Part shown: piece by piece, positions 9,058-17,300 of the stretch | Layout of the letters: every line of letters starts with the position of its first letter | Position numbering within the stretch: position 1 is the stretch's first letter | Source: Paraburkholderia oxyphila NBRC 105797 | Lineage (GTDB): Bacteria; Pseudomonadota; Gammaproteobacteria; Burkholderiales; Burkholderiaceae | Length of the DNA stretch: 53,982 nt | Direction of reading: 5' to 3' | Assembly: GCF_000685075.1 (NCBI RefSeq) | Contig: NZ_BAYD01000066.1 | Span: forward strand, 1 to 53,982 | Program-made: the position numbers and the translations under genes | Notes under the pieces: generated by a model | Told to the model about the DNA's origin: nothing | The model's database searches: none | What the model saw: only the letters and a program-made list of their open reading frames with translations

Positions 9058-9947
9058 TGCTGCCCCCGAGGCGTGATTTCCAGCTTGTAGCGATCGAACG
9101 TCCTGACGTTGCCATCGAATCCGCCGGTGAGCGACGCGTTCCAGAGCGCGGGTACGAAGCCGAGCGCCTTGCGTTCAAAGACGATCGCTTTCGGCGAGCA
9201 GATCTTCCAGTAACCGTTGGTCGGGCCGTCGACGTGATAGCACGGATTGCTCCTGCTCGACGCGACGAGCGGTTCGAACTCGGGCACATCGAGCACGTAC
9301 AGCACGGCTTCGGAGCCGTCGTTTTCGCCAATCGATTCGCCGATACCGTCGGCTTTGCCGCGCCACACCTGGTCGATCGACTTGAACTCGACCGTACCCG
9401 CGAGCATCGCGTCTTCGGCCTTCATCGCCGCTTCCAGCGTTCGCGTCGCGTCATCCGCGTCGAGGAGATTCATCGGACGCTGCTGAAGCGTGATCTCGAG
9501 ATAGTAACCGTTAGGATCACTGAAATAGATCGACTCGATCAGTTCGTGACGGATTTGATAGATGAGCGGAATGCCCTTGGCCTCGAGCCGGTCGCGCCAT
9601 TCAATGAGTTCTTCATAGGTGTCGACGGCCCACGCGGTATGCGTCGCTTCGAAGCGATAGTCGGCAACCGGGCGCGTGTAATCGGGTTGCTCCGTATCGA
9701 TGTAGTAAAAGAATGCGATGGTGCTGCCCTTGCCGCTTTCGAAGAAGAAGTGCAGGAAGTCGGGATGGTTCGACGGCCCCCAGCCTCGCGCCGAAATCGC
9801 GTGGACGAGCGGCAAGCCGAGCTTGTCGCGATAGAACTCGACGGTTTCCCGCAGTTTCCAGGTGGGTCGGGCCGTATGGTGCACGCCCTTCAGAACCGGT
9901 TGAGTAGCTGCCACAGTGTTCTCCAGTATTGGATCAATCAGGTTCAC
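9054..9947 (-). CDS. VOC-superfamily (extradiol-type) ring-cleavage dioxygenase candidate
   Basis: Vicinal-oxygen-chelate protein of 297 residues with two glyoxalase-like modules. First-module metal ligands are visible as KGVHHTA (His near 22) and YYLEI (Glu near 178), with a further HTAWAVDT segment. The start is GTG 9947, chosen because it forms a GTGA overlap with the CoA ligase stop and no ATG lies before the conserved part. In this operon the likely role is oxidative cleavage of the hydroxylated aromatic acid, which then leads to maleate. Gentisate dioxygenases are normally cupins, so a VOC enzyme here would be unusual. A simple glyoxalase-like role is the alternative. Confidence 0.8.
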   Translation of the reverse strand: MNLIDPILENTVAATQPVLKGVHHTARPTWKLRETVEFYRDKLGLPLVHAISARGWGPSNHPDFLHFFFESGKGSTIAFFYYIDTEQPDYTRPVADYRFEATHTAWAVDTYEELIEWRDRLEAKGIPLIYQIRHELIESIYFSDPNGYYLEITLQQRPMNLLDADDATRTLEAAMKAEDAMLAGTVEFKSIDQVWRGKADGIGESIGENDGSEAVLYVLDVPEFEPLVASSRSNPCYHVDGPTNGYWKICSPKAIVFERKALGFVPALWNASLTGGFDGNVRTFDRYKLEITPRGQQ

Positions 9948-11704
9948 GATGCGTTTTGAGCGCCGAGGACGTGCTGCGCAACCATTTCACGCAGCGACTG
10001 CCGGCTGAGCTTTCCCGATGCGGTTAGCGGGAACGTGTCGACCACCTCGATGCGCTCGGGCCACTTGAATTTCGCGAGACCGTAGTCCTTCAGATACGCG
10101 CCCAGCTCGGCGAGGGACGGCTCGGCGTGCCCTTCGCGCAGGATCAGCACAGCACACAGACGTTCGTCGAACACGGGATCGGGATACGGCACGGCGACCA
10201 CCTGCGCGACCGACGGATGTCCGGCGACCGCCATTTCGACCTCTTCGCAGTTGATCTTTTCGCCGCCCCGGCTGACGAGGTCCTTGAAGCGGCCGCGGAA
10301 GACGAAATAGCGCTTGCCGTCGATCAGGCGCTCCTCCATCAGATCGCCCGACCGGTAATAGCCATCGCTCGTGAAGGTTTCCTTGTTACGGTCCTCGGCG
10401 CGGAAATAGCCGTGGATCGTGTATGGTCCCTTGAACGCCGGTTCGCCGATTTCGCCGAACTTGACCGGCTCTTCCGTGCCTGGGCCGAGGAGGCGGATAC
10501 TGTCCCACGGACTCACGGGCCGGCCGTTGGTCGTATCGAGCGCTTCCTGGGGATCGTCCGGATGCGTGAACATGATCACGCCCTCCGTGATGCCGAAGAT
10601 GTGGTAGGCGGGCACGCCCACCAATGCACGCAGCTTCGGCGCACTATTCGCCGCGATGACACCTCGCGCCTTCGAAAAGTCGAGACGGCCCGACTGGATC
10701 GCCGTCTCGATACGCGCGATGATCGGACCACCGAGCATCAGCCACGTCGGGCGCGTCGTCTCGATCAGCGAAATCAGCGTCTCGGGCGCGAGATCCGGCG
10801 CCACCGTGACCGTTCCGCCCGTCATCAGGAACGGGCCAAAGCAACAGCCCATGTTCAGGTTGTGCACCATCGGCTGCGGCATGAACAGCACGTCACTGGG
10901 TCGATAGTCGAGCCATTGCGCACAAGCGCGCATGTTGTACAAATACTCGTTGTTGAATCGCGGGATGATCTTGGGCACGCCCGTCGTGCCACCGGAGAGC
11001 TGGAACACGGCCACCTGGAACGGGTCCAGCGTGACTTCCGCCAGCCGGGCCGCAGCCGCTTCCTCGTCGATCGAGTCGATCAGATGGTCGAGATGCAACA
11101 CACCATCACGCGGCTCGCCGCGCGCCTGCAGGATCAGCTTCAGGCTCGGCGCGCGCTGCTGCATTTCCCGCGCGAACGCAATGTCGTCGAATTTCGGATC
11201 GTCGCCCTGAACGAAGTGAAGCTTCGCGTCGGCCAGATTCGCCAGGTAGCCAATCTCGTGCTCGCGATGCGCGGCCAGCGTGCAGATCGGAATCAGCCCG
11301 GCCTTCACGCAGGCGAGAAACATGATGACGAGCTGGGCACTGTTGCCCAACTGGAACACGACCCGGTCGAGCGGCTGGAGCCCTTGCGCCAGCAGTGCGG
11401 CGCCGAGCCGTGTCGATTTCGAATCGAGTTCCGCATAGGTCATCCGCAAACCCGGTCCGAGCAACGCGACATTCTCAGGATAGCGCGCGGCAATCGTGCG
11501 AAATCCGTCCGCCAGCGTTTCGAATCCGAGCGCACCCTCGGCGACATAGCGATCCAGATCCGCCTGCGCCGGATAAACGACACCCGCAATCGGATCGAGG
11601 ACGTGTGCCGGACGACCGGCCGATTTCGACGCAGCAACCGCCTTGTCGAACGATGCGAGTGCGGCGGCGCCGCCCTTTCCCTGAAGATTCCCTACCGAGT
11701 TCAT
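9944..11704 (-). CDS. EntE-like aryl (or aroylacetate) CoA ligase, AMP-forming
   Basis: Adenylate-forming enzyme of 586 residues, close to 2,3-dihydroxybenzoate-AMP ligase and salicylyl-CoA ligases. Motifs in order are the phosphate loop LSGGTTGVPK (near 230), FGITE, YYRSGDL (near 455), GRFKDLVSRGGEKI and the catalytic lysine in TASGKLSRQ near the end. ATG 11704 is chosen over upstream codons because GGAG lies 10 bases before it and the sequence upstream is not family-like. There is no carrier-protein domain or siderophore gene nearby, so CoA activation for catabolism is favoured. It could act on an aroylacetate or directly on an aromatic acid. Confidence 0.9.
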   Translation of the reverse strand: MNSVGNLQGKGGAAALASFDKAVAASKSAGRPAHVLDPIAGVVYPAQADLDRYVAEGALGFETLADGFRTIAARYPENVALLGPGLRMTYAELDSKSTRLGAALLAQGLQPLDRVVFQLGNSAQLVIMFLACVKAGLIPICTLAAHREHEIGYLANLADAKLHFVQGDDPKFDDIAFAREMQQRAPSLKLILQARGEPRDGVLHLDHLIDSIDEEAAAARLAEVTLDPFQVAVFQLSGGTTGVPKIIPRFNNEYLYNMRACAQWLDYRPSDVLFMPQPMVHNLNMGCCFGPFLMTGGTVTVAPDLAPETLISLIETTRPTWLMLGGPIIARIETAIQSGRLDFSKARGVIAANSAPKLRALVGVPAYHIFGITEGVIMFTHPDDPQEALDTTNGRPVSPWDSIRLLGPGTEEPVKFGEIGEPAFKGPYTIHGYFRAEDRNKETFTSDGYYRSGDLMEERLIDGKRYFVFRGRFKDLVSRGGEKINCEEVEMAVAGHPSVAQVVAVPYPDPVFDERLCAVLILREGHAEPSLAELGAYLKDYGLAKFKWPERIEVVDTFPLTASGKLSRQSLREMVAQHVLGAQNAS

Positions 11705-11735
11705 CCTTACCGTCTCCAATGTATTCTTTGATGAC

Positions 11736-12992
11736 TTAGCGAAATGTTGCGTGCAGCCAGGACCGCAGATGCTGGCCGGCGAGCACCTGGCCGGGCACAT
11801 CGCCGTCGTCGACCGGCAAGCCGTGATGGTTGCCCCGGACGCGATGGCGCTCCTTGTCGGCTGTCGCGAACGACGCGAACATGGCGTCGACGTCGCCGGG
11901 GAACACGCAGTTGTCGCCCGTGTATTCGATCAGCAGCGTCGGCTGCACGATCGACTTCGCGCACTTGTCCAGCGACGCGTTCGACGACAGTCCAGACCAG
12001 GTCGACAGCCACGACTCCGGCGTCACGATCCGGCCGAAGCCGACGCTGCCGAGGTTCGAAACCGACGGGTCCGCGCCCCAGAGCGAGCCGACGAGACGAT
12101 CGGACGGGTCGAGCGAGGTGTCCCAGCAGCGCAGATCGGCATCGGTGCGCCATACCGTCAAGATTGCACCGTGGCTGGCGAGTTGCTTGTCGGTGCGCGT
12201 GGGCGCCTCCTTCAACCGGGCGCGCGCCGACTGCCGCCGATCGATCAATTCGCGTGCACGCTGGTCGAGTCGCGCGACGCGCTCGCGTTGCGCGTGCCGG
12301 TAGCGTTCAATGAATGCGGGTGCGTAGCTCGACGATTCGGGCGGCCGGCGAAATCCGTTCGCAGCACTAAATGGATCGAGCCCGGCATCGCACGAGAACG
12401 GGTCCTGCTCGTCGGTCACGGACGGATCTAGCGCATTCATCAGCAGCACGCCTTGCCCCGGATGCGGCGAGACGAATGCGATGCCGTCCGCCGTCGGCAT
12501 GATCGCGGTATCGAGCCCGGTGGCACGCCCGCCCGGCGTGCGGCGAATGCGCTGGTCGGCAGGCAGTTGCGATTGCTGGTTGTAGAACGCAAAGAGCCCT
12601 GCCCCGCCCGAGTTCCCGAGCAGCACGATCGTCTCGAACCCGAGTTCGCGAAGCTGCCGCATGCCGGCCGCCACGTCGTGAAGCGCGGTCTCGTGTTCGA
12701 GCCGCAGATCGCTGCCGATCGAGCGCGGCGCCTGAACCCAGCACGCCCACCCCGCATCCAGCACTTCGGGCACGAGGTAGTGCGTCATCACGAATTCGCG
12801 CGGATGCATGACAAAGACGACTTTCCGCACGGGCGCCCGGGCAAAAAGCACCCCAAGCGTCGCCTGGCCATCCTGCGTGGTCAAAGGGAACGGCGTCGTC
12901 GTATAAGGCGCCTGCATGCGGGCGGGCGTCCACGACGCGCCCCGCAGCCCGGCCGTTACCGCGACTTTTCCGTTCGATCCCTGTTGTTTCAT
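11736..12992 (-). CDS. Alpha/beta hydrolase
   Basis: Protein of 418 residues. The nucleophile elbow is GNSGGA near residue 145, an acid candidate lies in EYTGDN near 370, and the histidine is in GNHHGLP near 395, so the catalytic triad looks complete. A poorly conserved Arg/Gln-rich insert lies at about 250-290. ATG 12992 follows GGAG and is better placed than the open codons above it. It is the first gene of the catabolic operon, just downstream of two operators. It may hydrolyse the ring-cleavage product or an ester of the substrate. Length and spacing also recall PHA synthase/depolymerase relatives, so the function is open. Confidence 0.8.
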   Translation of the reverse strand: MKQQGSNGKVAVTAGLRGASWTPARMQAPYTTTPFPLTTQDGQATLGVLFARAPVRKVVFVMHPREFVMTHYLVPEVLDAGWACWVQAPRSIGSDLRLEHETALHDVAAGMRQLRELGFETIVLLGNSGGAGLFAFYNQQSQLPADQRIRRTPGGRATGLDTAIMPTADGIAFVSPHPGQGVLLMNALDPSVTDEQDPFSCDAGLDPFSAANGFRRPPESSSYAPAFIERYRHAQRERVARLDQRARELIDRRQSARARLKEAPTRTDKQLASHGAILTVWRTDADLRCWDTSLDPSDRLVGSLWGADPSVSNLGSVGFGRIVTPESWLSTWSGLSSNASLDKCAKSIVQPTLLIEYTGDNCVFPGDVDAMFASFATADKERHRVRGNHHGLPVDDGDVPGQVLAGQHLRSWLHATFR

Positions 12993-13037
12993 GGCGGCTC
13001 CGTGCTCCTGTAACGTTGTCGGCCAACTCACCACAAT

Positions 13038-13052
13038 TTGATACAGTCTCAA
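13038..13052. promoter_or_regulatory. TetR-type operator, copy 1
   Basis: TTGATACAGTCTCAA, one of three related 15-bp inverted repeats in the divergent promoter region. It would cover the start point of a leftward promoter whose -10 is TAATTG (13050-13055) and whose -35 is TTGAGA (13073-13078), 17 bp apart. Confidence 0.7.
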
Positions 13053-13063
13053 TTAGTGATAAG

Positions 13064-13078
13064 TTGAGACCGTCTCAA
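13064..13078. promoter_or_regulatory. TetR-type operator, copy 2 (perfect palindrome)
   Basis: TTGAGACCGTCTCAA is a perfect inverted repeat around a central C and the best copy of the three. It overlaps the -35 hexamer proposed for the leftward catabolic operon, so binding should block transcription. Confidence 0.75.
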
Positions 13079-13107
13079 ATTTCCATGACCGAAGAATAGT
13101 GCTAGAG

Positions 13108-13122
13108 TTGAGACCATGTCAA
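13108..13122. promoter_or_regulatory. TetR-type operator, copy 3
   Basis: TTGAGACCATGTCAA lies 42 bp before the TetR start codon. It matches copy 2 at 13 of 15 positions and probably mediates autoregulation. Confidence 0.7.
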
Positions 13123-13163
13123 ATTAAAACGCGCGGCACCAGCGCTATCGTTTACCCTGCTCC

Positions 13164-13949
13164 ATGAAGCCAGTCAAAATCGCACCGGAAGAAACGACCA
13201 CGCCCACACCCCGTCGCGCCGGCAGGCGGCCGAAAAGCGATGCCCCAGGCGCCGACCTGTCGCGCGACGCCGTCATCCGCCGCGCGATCGAGCTCGCGCA
13301 GAAGGAGTCGATCTCTGAAGTGTCCATGGTCCGCGTCGCCAGGGAAATGGGTGTGGCACCGGGGCTGGTTCACTACTACGTCGGCAGCAAGGACGACCTG
13401 CTCAGTGCTGTTCTGAATGCCGCGTTCAAGGAGCGCGTGAACGCACTGCCGCCCGTGACCGGCGACTGGCGTATCGACCTGGAAGGCGTGTGTCGCTCGG
13501 TACTGAAAACACTCGCGCGCTGGCCGGGCGTCGCAAACTATATCGCGACACAAAACCGGTTCCGGCTGTTTCAGCGTGTCCAGCCGGGAGAGACCGACTA
13601 CGGGCTTGCCTACTTCGACCATCTTGGCCGGATTTTCGAGCACGCCGGCTTTACGCCCGCACAAGCCGCACTCGCGTACGACCTGACCATGATGTTCGTG
13701 ACGAGCATCAGTGTCGAAATTGCAAACCGGCAGGCACCCGGCGAGCACAAGGATTTCATCGTCGGCTACGTTTCCCAGTTCGATCGCGAGGACATACCCG
13801 GCGCGACGTTTCTGGCGGAGCCGTTCACGAAGATCGACAGCGAAAAAAGACTCGACGCCGGCCTGAAGCTGATGCTGGACGGCTTCGAGACGTGGCTGGC
13901 GAACCCGCCAGCCGACACGCCCGCCCGCCGCAAGACGCGTCGCTCATGA
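13164..13949 (+). CDS. TetR/AcrR-family transcriptional regulator
   Basis: Protein of 261 residues. A basic, Pro-rich N-terminal tail is followed by a TetR helix-turn-helix at about residues 33-80 (SRDAVIRRAIELAQ, then VSMVRVAREMGVAPGLVHYYVGSKDDLL). The C-terminal ligand domain is divergent, and the last residues are basic (ARRKTRRS). It is divergent from the catabolic operon, with three copies of one palindrome between them, so it should repress that operon and itself until a pathway intermediate, perhaps an aryl-CoA, binds. The inducer is not visible from sequence. Confidence 0.92.
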   Translation: MKPVKIAPEETTTPTPRRAGRRPKSDAPGADLSRDAVIRRAIELAQKESISEVSMVRVAREMGVAPGLVHYYVGSKDDLLSAVLNAAFKERVNALPPVTGDWRIDLEGVCRSVLKTLARWPGVANYIATQNRFRLFQRVQPGETDYGLAYFDHLGRIFEHAGFTPAQAALAYDLTMMFVTSISVEIANRQAPGEHKDFIVGYVSQFDREDIPGATFLAEPFTKIDSEKRLDAGLKLMLDGFETWLANPPADTPARRKTRRS

Positions 13950-13952
13950 CAA

Positions 13953-13987
13953 AACACCGGAGAGCGTCCACGACGGCTTCCGGTGTT
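13953..13987. terminator. Bidirectional terminator-like hairpin
   Basis: AACACCGGA and TCCGGTGTT form a perfect 9-bp stem around a 17-base loop between the convergent tetR and fadL-like genes. A short A run precedes it on the + strand, which would serve leftward transcription as a U run. Confidence 0.55.
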
Positions 13988-14066
13988 CTCCGACCGACTT
14001 CTGGCGAGTGCGAGCCGCACCCTACGCCTTCATGGCGCTGTCGTTGCGCGCGGTGTCCCGCGTTCG

Positions 14067-15248
14067 CTAGAACTTGTGCGTATAGCCGATCGAGTATCCC
14101 TGGTAGCTAGCGTGAATGTTCACGCCGGTACTCGGCCCCGTTCCGATGATCGTCGTCGGAATGTCGTACTCGAAGGCCGCGGTCACGAGATTGTTTTTGT
14201 CGATGGCATAGGTTGCGCCGACTGTCACCGCGCGGGAACTGATGCCGGGGCCATACATGTTCGCGAGAGTATGGTTGGAATCGACGTTGTTATTGGCAAA
14301 GCTGTAGCCGGCGCGCACGGTCCACTTCGGATTGATATCGTACGAGACGCCGACACGACCCACGTTCTGGCTGCGATAGCCCCATGTACTGGCCGTGTTG
14401 TAGCCCGCGGCACTGGCCCACTCGATGCGGAGGTAGTCGAGCGCCACCGTCAAGCCCGGCAGTGGGCGTATGGCAACGCCCGCGCCGTACCGGGATGGGC
14501 TGTCGATATGGCCATCGCTCGGCGCAAGCACGTCGTCCTTGTAGCCCGATAGCGATGAGAACCACGTCTTGCTGAACCAGGAGGCCCCGAGCGACACCAT
14601 CGGAATCGGCGTCCAGAGTACGCCCATCCCGGCGCCAATTCCCACGGCGTCCGAGTTGCCGTGACTGGGCACGGGTTCCAGCGCGCCATCCGCTCCGGGG
14701 GCGAGCACCCCGTTCAGGCGCAACTGCTCGACGCCAATCACCAGCGACGCACCGATGGACAGGTTGGGCAGCGGTTTATAGGTGACCGTCGGGTTCGTAT
14801 TGACGACGATGAGGCTGGCTTTGGCGTCGCCGGCACCGGGAACCGGCAGCACGGGACGTCCATAATTCGATGCCGCTCCCGCGCCGGTCATCGCCACACC
14901 GAAGGTCCACTGCGGCGCGATCTGATAGTTGAAGCCGAATCCCGGCGAAACGACGATCTTGCGGGAAAACAGATGGTTGTCTGGCGAGCCAAAGGTGGCA
15001 TTGGACGAAACCGGCAAGGCGATGCCGTAGAGATCGACTCGGGAACCCAACTCCGCCAACCCGGCCGGATTGTCCACTGCCGAGGCAACATCCTGCGGAA
15101 ATGCAATCGCCGCGCCGCCCATACCGGACGAATAGGCGCCATTTCCCGTGAAATACGCGCCGTCTGTTGCGAACGCGTTCGACGCCCCCGCTGCCAATGC
15201 AGCGGCTGATAGCGCCAGACGCACCTTGCGTTGTGCACGACTGCTCAT
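14067..15248 (-). CDS. OmpP1/FadL-family outer-membrane channel
   Basis: Protein of 393 residues. A signal peptide ends near ALAAGASNAFA. The family N-terminus then follows: AYFTGNGAYSSGMGGAAIAFPQDVASAVDNPAGLAELG has the hatch-domain NPAG motif. The rest alternates beta strands, and the protein ends in YSIGYTHKF with a terminal aromatic residue typical of outer-membrane barrels. ATG 15248 is preferred because GGAG lies just upstream. FadL-type channels let hydrophobic substrates such as long-chain fatty acids or aromatics diffuse across the outer membrane. Next to the catabolic operon it is probably the uptake channel for that substrate. Confidence 0.9.
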   Translation of the reverse strand: MSSRAQRKVRLALSAAALAAGASNAFATDGAYFTGNGAYSSGMGGAAIAFPQDVASAVDNPAGLAELGSRVDLYGIALPVSSNATFGSPDNHLFSRKIVVSPGFGFNYQIAPQWTFGVAMTGAGAASNYGRPVLPVPGAGDAKASLIVVNTNPTVTYKPLPNLSIGASLVIGVEQLRLNGVLAPGADGALEPVPSHGNSDAVGIGAGMGVLWTPIPMVSLGASWFSKTWFSSLSGYKDDVLAPSDGHIDSPSRYGAGVAIRPLPGLTVALDYLRIEWASAAGYNTASTWGYRSQNVGRVGVSYDINPKWTVRAGYSFANNNVDSNHTLANMYGPGISSRAVTVGATYAIDKNNLVTAAFEYDIPTTIIGTGPSTGVNIHASYQGYSIGYTHKF

Positions 15249-15411
15249 CCTGATCTCCATGACCTGACCCGTTTCGATTTCGTATCGACTTGATTGCGAG
15301 GCACTGCGGTATCGGCGAAACGCATTGCTTGCGCCAATTAATATGGACTCCAAAATTAATGAGCTAACGGTATGAAAGACCCCGCTCCCCTCCATTCAAG
15401 ATTGCCTTCCG

Positions 15412-15471
15412 ATCAAATTTGATTGACTCTCAAATTTGATGGCAGTGTAGCTTAATTGAGAGGGCTGTCAA
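15412..15471. promoter_or_regulatory. Palindrome cluster upstream of the FadL-like gene
   Basis: ATCAAATTTGAT (15412-15423) and TCAAATTTGA (15430-15439) are direct copies of one palindrome 18 bp apart. TTGAGAGGGCTGTCAA (15456-15471) resembles the TetR operators but is one base longer. The cluster lies 165-225 bp before the start codon and may be the control region of the channel gene. Confidence 0.45.
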
Positions 15472-15892
15472 TTGTTGCGATGATCCGCATATACCCTGGG
15501 AGTCGCGTAGGCGTAGCGAAGGCCGGATGCCCGGCGCGCTTCCCCAGCACGACTCGCCACTCTGACCGCCTGCGCCTTCCCGCACGCCCATGAGCAGCGC
15601 TGCACACCGCACCGTCCCGGAACCCGATTGAGCTTGCGCTCGACGGGGAAGCCCTTGTAGTATTTCGGCGCCTTTTCATCGAGCACCGTCAGGCAGTTTC
15701 GCTGATGAAATCCCCCGCGAGACAACGGCCTTTTTTTATCAGTAGAATGCTCCCATCGAAGAGGTCCGTATTGTTCCGAAACCGGCCATCGGGCCCACCA
15801 GGCTAGCGAGCCTCGTCAGACCGTGATGCCAGTGGCATACGCGCTGACCAGATTTCAAACCTTCGCGTGAGTACTTACCTGGCCGCAATACC
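15472..15892. other. Intergenic stretch without a convincing gene
   Basis: About 420 bp between the fadL-like control region and phcB. Short leftward reading frames exist (for example 15468-15725), but they have no ribosome site or recognisable family and run through the proposed control palindromes. The phcB promoter should lie in the right half; no strong consensus is seen. Confidence 0.5.
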
Positions 15893-17299
15893 GTGTATTC
15901 CAAAACGCAAATCGATCCGGTTGTGAGCTTTCGCAACTCGCAGGGCGAGCAGGTGCGGGGCACCATCATCAATCTCCAGCGCAAGTCGCTGGTGATGGAG
16001 GTCTATAACCCCTACTCGATTGTCCAGGTCAGCGAGGTGCTGAACGACCTGTCGGTCAAGATGGGCGTCGAGCACGCCTATTCGGGCAAGGCCGTCGTCA
16101 TCAGCATGGTCAATACCGGCCTGACCGCCATTGTCTCGGTCACGCTGATCGACGAGTGGCGCGAGCTGAGCGGCGACGCGCTGGAAGCGCGCACGGTGGG
16201 CGAAGAAGCCCGCCGGTTCGCGCAGGACTGGACCGAGCGTTTCCAGATCCGCCGTGACTACCAGATCGCGGTCAACCAGATCCGGGCATTTCTGACCGAC
16301 ATGTCGCGCTGGGTCGAGCAGGCGGATCTCGCCGACACCCTGCCCAAGGATGGCAAAAGCCTGCGCGAGGACTTCTTCCTCGAGCTGGCGTCGCCGCTGA
16401 TGGAGCGGACCAAGTTCTACTTCGACGAATTCGAAGGCGAGGCGCGCCTCGTCGACGAAGAACTGGCGCCCGCGCATCGTGCCTTCGCCCAGGCCGCGCT
16501 GCATCCGCTGCTGCTGCGCTCGCCCTTCGTCTTCCGCACCTTCACGAAGCCGCTGGGCTACGCCGGTGACTACCAGATGGTCAACCAGATGCTCGACGAT
16601 CCCCGCCAGGGCCCGAGCACGTATTTCCAGATCGTCAACGCGGCTTTCCTGCAGACGGCCGTGGCGCGCGCGCACCGCAACCGCATCGATCTGCTGGTGG
16701 ATTATCTGACGCGCATCGCCAATGAAGCGCGCGCCGCGCAGCGGCCGTTCCGGATGCTGAACGTGGGCTGCGGCCCCGCTCAGGAAATCCAGCGCTTCAT
16801 GCATGAATACGACGAGCCGGAGTGGCTGTCGTTCGAACTGCTCGACTTCAGCCAGGAGACGCTGGACTGGACGCGCGAGCGCCTGGGTGCCATCGCGCAG
16901 GAAACGGGCAAGCGCATGACCATCAGCTACACGCACGATTCGGTGCACCACCTGCTCAAGCGCCGGCTGGATCCGGACGCACCGGGTGTGCGCGAGTTCG
17001 ACGCGGTCTATTGCGCCGGCCTGTTCGACTATCTGTCCGACAAGGTCTGCGCCCGGCTGAACCAGCATTTCGCCAACCGCACCCGGCGGGGCGGCCGCCT
17101 GCTGGTCACCAATGTCCACGCCGACAACCCGGAGCGCTTCAGCATGGAGCACGTGCTGGAGTGGTACCTGATCTATCGCAACGAGGCGCAGATGGCCGAA
17201 ATCATGCCGGAGAACTGTGGCGAGCCGCGCCTGTACACGGACGTGACCGGCGTGAATGTGTTTGCCGAGGTGATGATCGGCCCGCAACAAGTAGCCTGA
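15893..17299 (+). CDS. phcB: PhcB-like SAM-dependent methyltransferase (autoinducer synthase)
   Basis: Protein of 468 residues starting at GTG 15893. The first hundred residues look like a PilZ-type beta domain (VSFRNSQGEQVRGTIINL). A linker with KPLGYAGDYQMVN follows. The C-terminal class I methyltransferase carries motif I as MLNVGCGPAQEI near residue 290 and an acidic LLDFS segment. In Ralstonia, PhcB methylates a 3-hydroxy fatty acid to give the methyl-ester quorum signal. The order methyltransferase, membrane kinase, receiver, receiver is the phcBSRQ order, which supports the name. The kinase gene follows after one base. Confidence 0.85.
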   Translation: MYSKTQIDPVVSFRNSQGEQVRGTIINLQRKSLVMEVYNPYSIVQVSEVLNDLSVKMGVEHAYSGKAVVISMVNTGLTAIVSVTLIDEWRELSGDALEARTVGEEARRFAQDWTERFQIRRDYQIAVNQIRAFLTDMSRWVEQADLADTLPKDGKSLREDFFLELASPLMERTKFYFDEFEGEARLVDEELAPAHRAFAQAALHPLLLRSPFVFRTFTKPLGYAGDYQMVNQMLDDPRQGPSTYFQIVNAAFLQTAVARAHRNRIDLLVDYLTRIANEARAAQRPFRMLNVGCGPAQEIQRFMHEYDEPEWLSFELLDFSQETLDWTRERLGAIAQETGKRMTISYTHDSVHHLLKRRLDPDAPGVREFDAVYCAGLFDYLSDKVCARLNQHFANRTRRGGRLLVTNVHADNPERFSMEHVLEWYLIYRNEAQMAEIMPENCGEPRLYTDVTGVNVFAEVMIGPQQVA

Positions 17300-17300
17300 G

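Noticed and set aside
9944..11704. EntE-like ligase considered as part of a siderophore cluster
   Set aside because: No isochorismatase, peptide synthetase, carrier protein or receptor is nearby; all neighbours are catabolic.
15468..15725. Leftward frame of 85 codons upstream of phcB, considered as a transposase or other remnant
   Set aside because: No motif I can name, no ribosome site, and overlapping frames in the same stretch are equally open.
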